Part shown: positions 4,150 through 5,373 of the stretch, in pieces
Position numbering within the stretch: position 1 is the stretch's first letter
How the letters are laid out: the number at the start of each line of letters is the position of its first letter
Assembly (NCBI GenBank): GCA_019752835.1
Contig: JAIELR010000084.1
Span: 1 to 5,373 of the forward strand
DNA from: Gammaproteobacteria bacterium
GTDB taxonomy: Bacteria; Pseudomonadota; Gammaproteobacteria; UBA1113
Length of the DNA stretch: 5,373 bases
Reading direction: 5' to 3'
The notes under the pieces: model-generated
The model's input: only the letters and a program-made list of their open reading frames with translations
What the model was told of the DNA's origin: nothing
Database searches by the model: none
Made by a program: the position numbers and the translations under genes

Positions 4150-4833
4150 ATGAATGCATCTAGCGTGAGTAATATACATTCCCCGAAAGAAGGTTTTGCA
4201 GAGCGGCTTAATCATGCTTTAGACCTCAATAGCATTCCACCGAAGGGAAAAGGCCGACAAGTCATTTTAGCCAAAATGTTCGGGGTATCGCAGCGAGGGG
4301 CTGGAAAATGGTTAGAGGCCGAAGTCTATCCAGATATTCAAAAAATTGCGGTAATTGCTAATGGTTTAAATGTTAATGTAGAATGGTTGGCGTATGGTAC
4401 TGGGCCGATTAATCAGCAGGCATTGCCCGATATCTCGGTTGGAACAGGATGGAAAAAAGTTCCTCTGATAACTTGGGATACGGTTGTGCATTTGGCAGAT
4501 TATACCCCATCTATTGATACAAAATGGGTCTGGACAGATGTTGAGTGCGGCCCTAAAACTTATGCAATTACAGTAATCGATGACTCTATGGAACCGCGCT
4601 ATGAACCAGGTTCTATATTGATTGTAGATCCAGAAAGAGAGCCATCGCACCAAAGAATGGTTATTGTGCGATGGAAAAAAACGAATACTGCTACTTGCAC
4701 CCAATTTCTGGTCGATGGACCTAATCGTTATTTAAGGCCGCACAATCCCCAATACTCCACAACGTTAATTAACGAAAACGATCCGCAAGTTGATTTTTAT
4801 GGAATCATTAGAGAAGTATTTATGAAATACTAA
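4150..4833 (+). CDS. XRE/S24 LexA/CI-like repressor, apparently peptidase-dead
   Basis: This 227-residue protein has the architecture of phage CI/LexA-like regulators: an N-terminal XRE helix-turn-helix (about 15-85; GFAERLNHALD, KGRQVILAKMFGVSQRGAGKWLEAEVYP, ending VNVEWLAYGTGP) and a C-terminal S24 domain (about 100-227; VPLITW, TVIDDSMEPRYEPGSILIVD, MVIVRWKK, YLRPHNPQY, GIIREVF). Ser146 in DSMEP is the peptidase nucleophile. The partner Lys, normally in 'AT.K.L' or 'TFKQL', is Thr184 (ATCTQF), and the Ala-Gly or Cys-Gly cleavage site expected after 'PLITW' reads TVV. Self-cleavage by the SOS/RecA route is therefore unlikely, so it may be a stable repressor answering another signal or only structural dimerisation. 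No phage gene is visible nearby. It may control its own promoter or the convergent operon at 4844-5373, which ends 10 bp from its stop; the target is not shown by the sequence. Confidence 0.88.
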   Translation: MNASSVSNIHSPKEGFAERLNHALDLNSIPPKGKGRQVILAKMFGVSQRGAGKWLEAEVYPDIQKIAVIANGLNVNVEWLAYGTGPINQQALPDISVGTGWKKVPLITWDTVVHLADYTPSIDTKWVWTDVECGPKTYAITVIDDSMEPRYEPGSILIVDPEREPSHQRMVIVRWKKTNTATCTQFLVDGPNRYLRPHNPQYSTTLINENDPQVDFYGIIREVFMKY

Positions 4834-4843
4834 TTATTAAATA

Positions 4844-5137
4844 TTAGCGTACGTTATCTTTTTCAATTGATTTAACTGGATCATTAATTTCGGAATCTAA
4901 AACCCATTTTAAAAGTTCAAATTCTTTAGTATCCATTCCAGATTTTATTTCGGTGTTATTGACGATATCTTTTAAGAAGTAATTTTCTACATAAAGTGAG
5001 CCCGCATTATGTAACATATCCACGGATGTTCCGTTAAGAGCAACAGAACGTGCAACTATCTTATAACGCGGCGTAGCCGTTACCTCTTGTCTTCCTTCCA
5101 ACCAGGGGAAGTATTCTGCTTTTACTTTTTCATTCAT
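4844..5137 (-). CDS. 97-residue orphan protein coupled to a dioxygenase gene
   Basis: I do not recognise this protein. It is cytosolic in appearance (no signal peptide or membrane segment), polar and acidic at the C-terminus (EINDPVKSIEKDNVR). An N-terminal part (FPWLEGRQEVTATPRYKIVA) looks strand-forming, and a more helical part follows (TKEFELLKWVLDSEIND). It has no cysteines and few histidines, so it is not an obvious metal protein. I chose ATG at 5137: AGGAG (5149-5145) lies seven bases before it, whereas an in-frame TTG six bases earlier would be only one base from that site. The ribosome-binding site overlaps the stop codon of the dioxygenase gene, so the two are very likely translated from one mRNA and may work together, for example as a partner or substrate protein of the enzyme; that is inference. 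It converges on the regulator gene with a 10-bp gap and no clear terminator. Confidence 0.7.
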   Translation of the reverse strand: MNEKVKAEYFPWLEGRQEVTATPRYKIVARSVALNGTSVDMLHNAGSLYVENYFLKDIVNNTEIKSGMDTKEFELLKWVLDSEINDPVKSIEKDNVR

Positions 5138-5147
5138 ATTCAATCTC

Positions 5148-5373
5148 CTAGATAACAGGTAGCTCGCCTTGAGTTACGATGCGGTATAGTACTCTTGGTT
5201 GATCGTCTTGCGGATAAGATGCCAAGTGCATCATTGAGGGATTATCCCATATTGCCAAATCCCCTAGCTGCCATCGGTGAGAATACACATTCTCAAGTTT
5301 GGTAGCGTGTTCGTACAGATAGCGCAATAATGCTAATGACTCTTCTTCTTCAAGTCCTGTTATTGTAATAGCT
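5148..5373 (-). CDS. TauD/TfdA-family Fe(II)/2-oxoglutarate dioxygenase, C-terminal part
   Basis: The last 74 residues of a gene that enters from beyond the right edge; no start is visible and the gene ends in TAG. HRWQLGDLAIWDN followed by PSMMHLASYP and PRVLYRIVTQGE matches the closing barrel strands of the TauD/TfdA family. Compared with E. coli TauD from memory, the His in MMHLA is the third iron ligand (TauD His255), and the two Arg in PRVLYR fit the residues that bind 2-oxoglutarate and the acidic substrate. The HxD pair would lie upstream, outside the window. Such enzymes oxidise sulfonates, aryloxyacids, carnitine precursors or natural-product intermediates; the substrate cannot be told from this part. 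The absence of visible sulfonate transport genes does not exclude taurine use. The 97-residue orphan gene follows in the same operon. Confidence 0.88.
   Translation of the reverse strand, partial: AITITGLEEEESLALLRYLYEHATKLENVYSHRWQLGDLAIWDNPSMMHLASYPQDDQPRVLYRIVTQGELPVI

Noticed and set aside
4366..4704. Minus-strand open frame opposite the regulator gene
   Set aside because: Antisense to a recognised HTH/S24 protein; composition is a shadow.
4834..4843. Bidirectional terminator between the regulator and orphan genes
   Set aside because: The gap is only 10 bp and AT-rich, with no GC stem and no T-run on either strand.
5138..5143. TTG start for the 97-residue orphan, giving 99 residues
   Set aside because: The TTG is one base from AGGAG, too close for initiation; the ATG six bases later has seven-base spacing.

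Overview
The window looks like an accessory stretch of a gammaproteobacterial chromosome with moderate-to-low GC. The Gram-negative signs are an exported outer-membrane beta-barrel, Sec signal peptides, and interspersed palindromic repeats of the kind scattered through many gammaproteobacterial genomes. The repeat types, AT-rich spacers and XRE/S24 regulator style remind me of Legionellales, but that placement is an impression. No rRNA, tRNA, CRISPR array, integrase or transposase is visible.

Layout. Bases 18-151 hold a three-unit inverted repeat that ends exactly at the stop codon of a minus-strand gene (152-1204) for a secreted, Asn/Ser/Thr-rich, low-complexity protein of unknown function. 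A 261-bp divergent spacer separates it from a plus-strand gene (1466-2140) for a small outer-membrane beta-barrel protein with a good sigma70-type promoter. After that gene come a hairpin, two CCCGATCGGG palindromes exactly 50 bp apart, and a short reading frame that may be a remnant of a RelE/HigB-like toxin. Next are two AT-rich minus-strand genes: an Asp/Glu racemase-family protein (3019-3729) and a DUF985 cupin protein (2363-2932). Each has the same 15-bp block (GACAGAGACTATATA) in a promoter-like setting upstream, which suggests they are co-regulated.

The 420-bp spacer 3730-4149 has no gene. It holds a palindrome and the promoter-like block of the racemase gene, a degenerate interspersed repeat, and the promoter of a plus-strand XRE/S24 LexA/CI-like regulator (4150-4833). 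That regulator keeps the peptidase serine but appears to have lost the partner lysine and the usual cleavage site. Converging on it from the right is a two-gene minus-strand operon: the 3' end of a TauD/TfdA-type Fe(II)/2-oxoglutarate dioxygenase (cut by the window edge) followed by a 97-residue orphan protein whose ribosome-binding site overlaps the dioxygenase stop codon.

I do not see one complete new defence or mobile system here. The strongest leads are the two degenerate-active-site proteins (the serine-for-cysteine racemase and the peptidase-dead S24 regulator), the shared upstream block of the racemase and DUF985 genes, and the dioxygenase/orphan pair, whose upstream operon lies outside the window.
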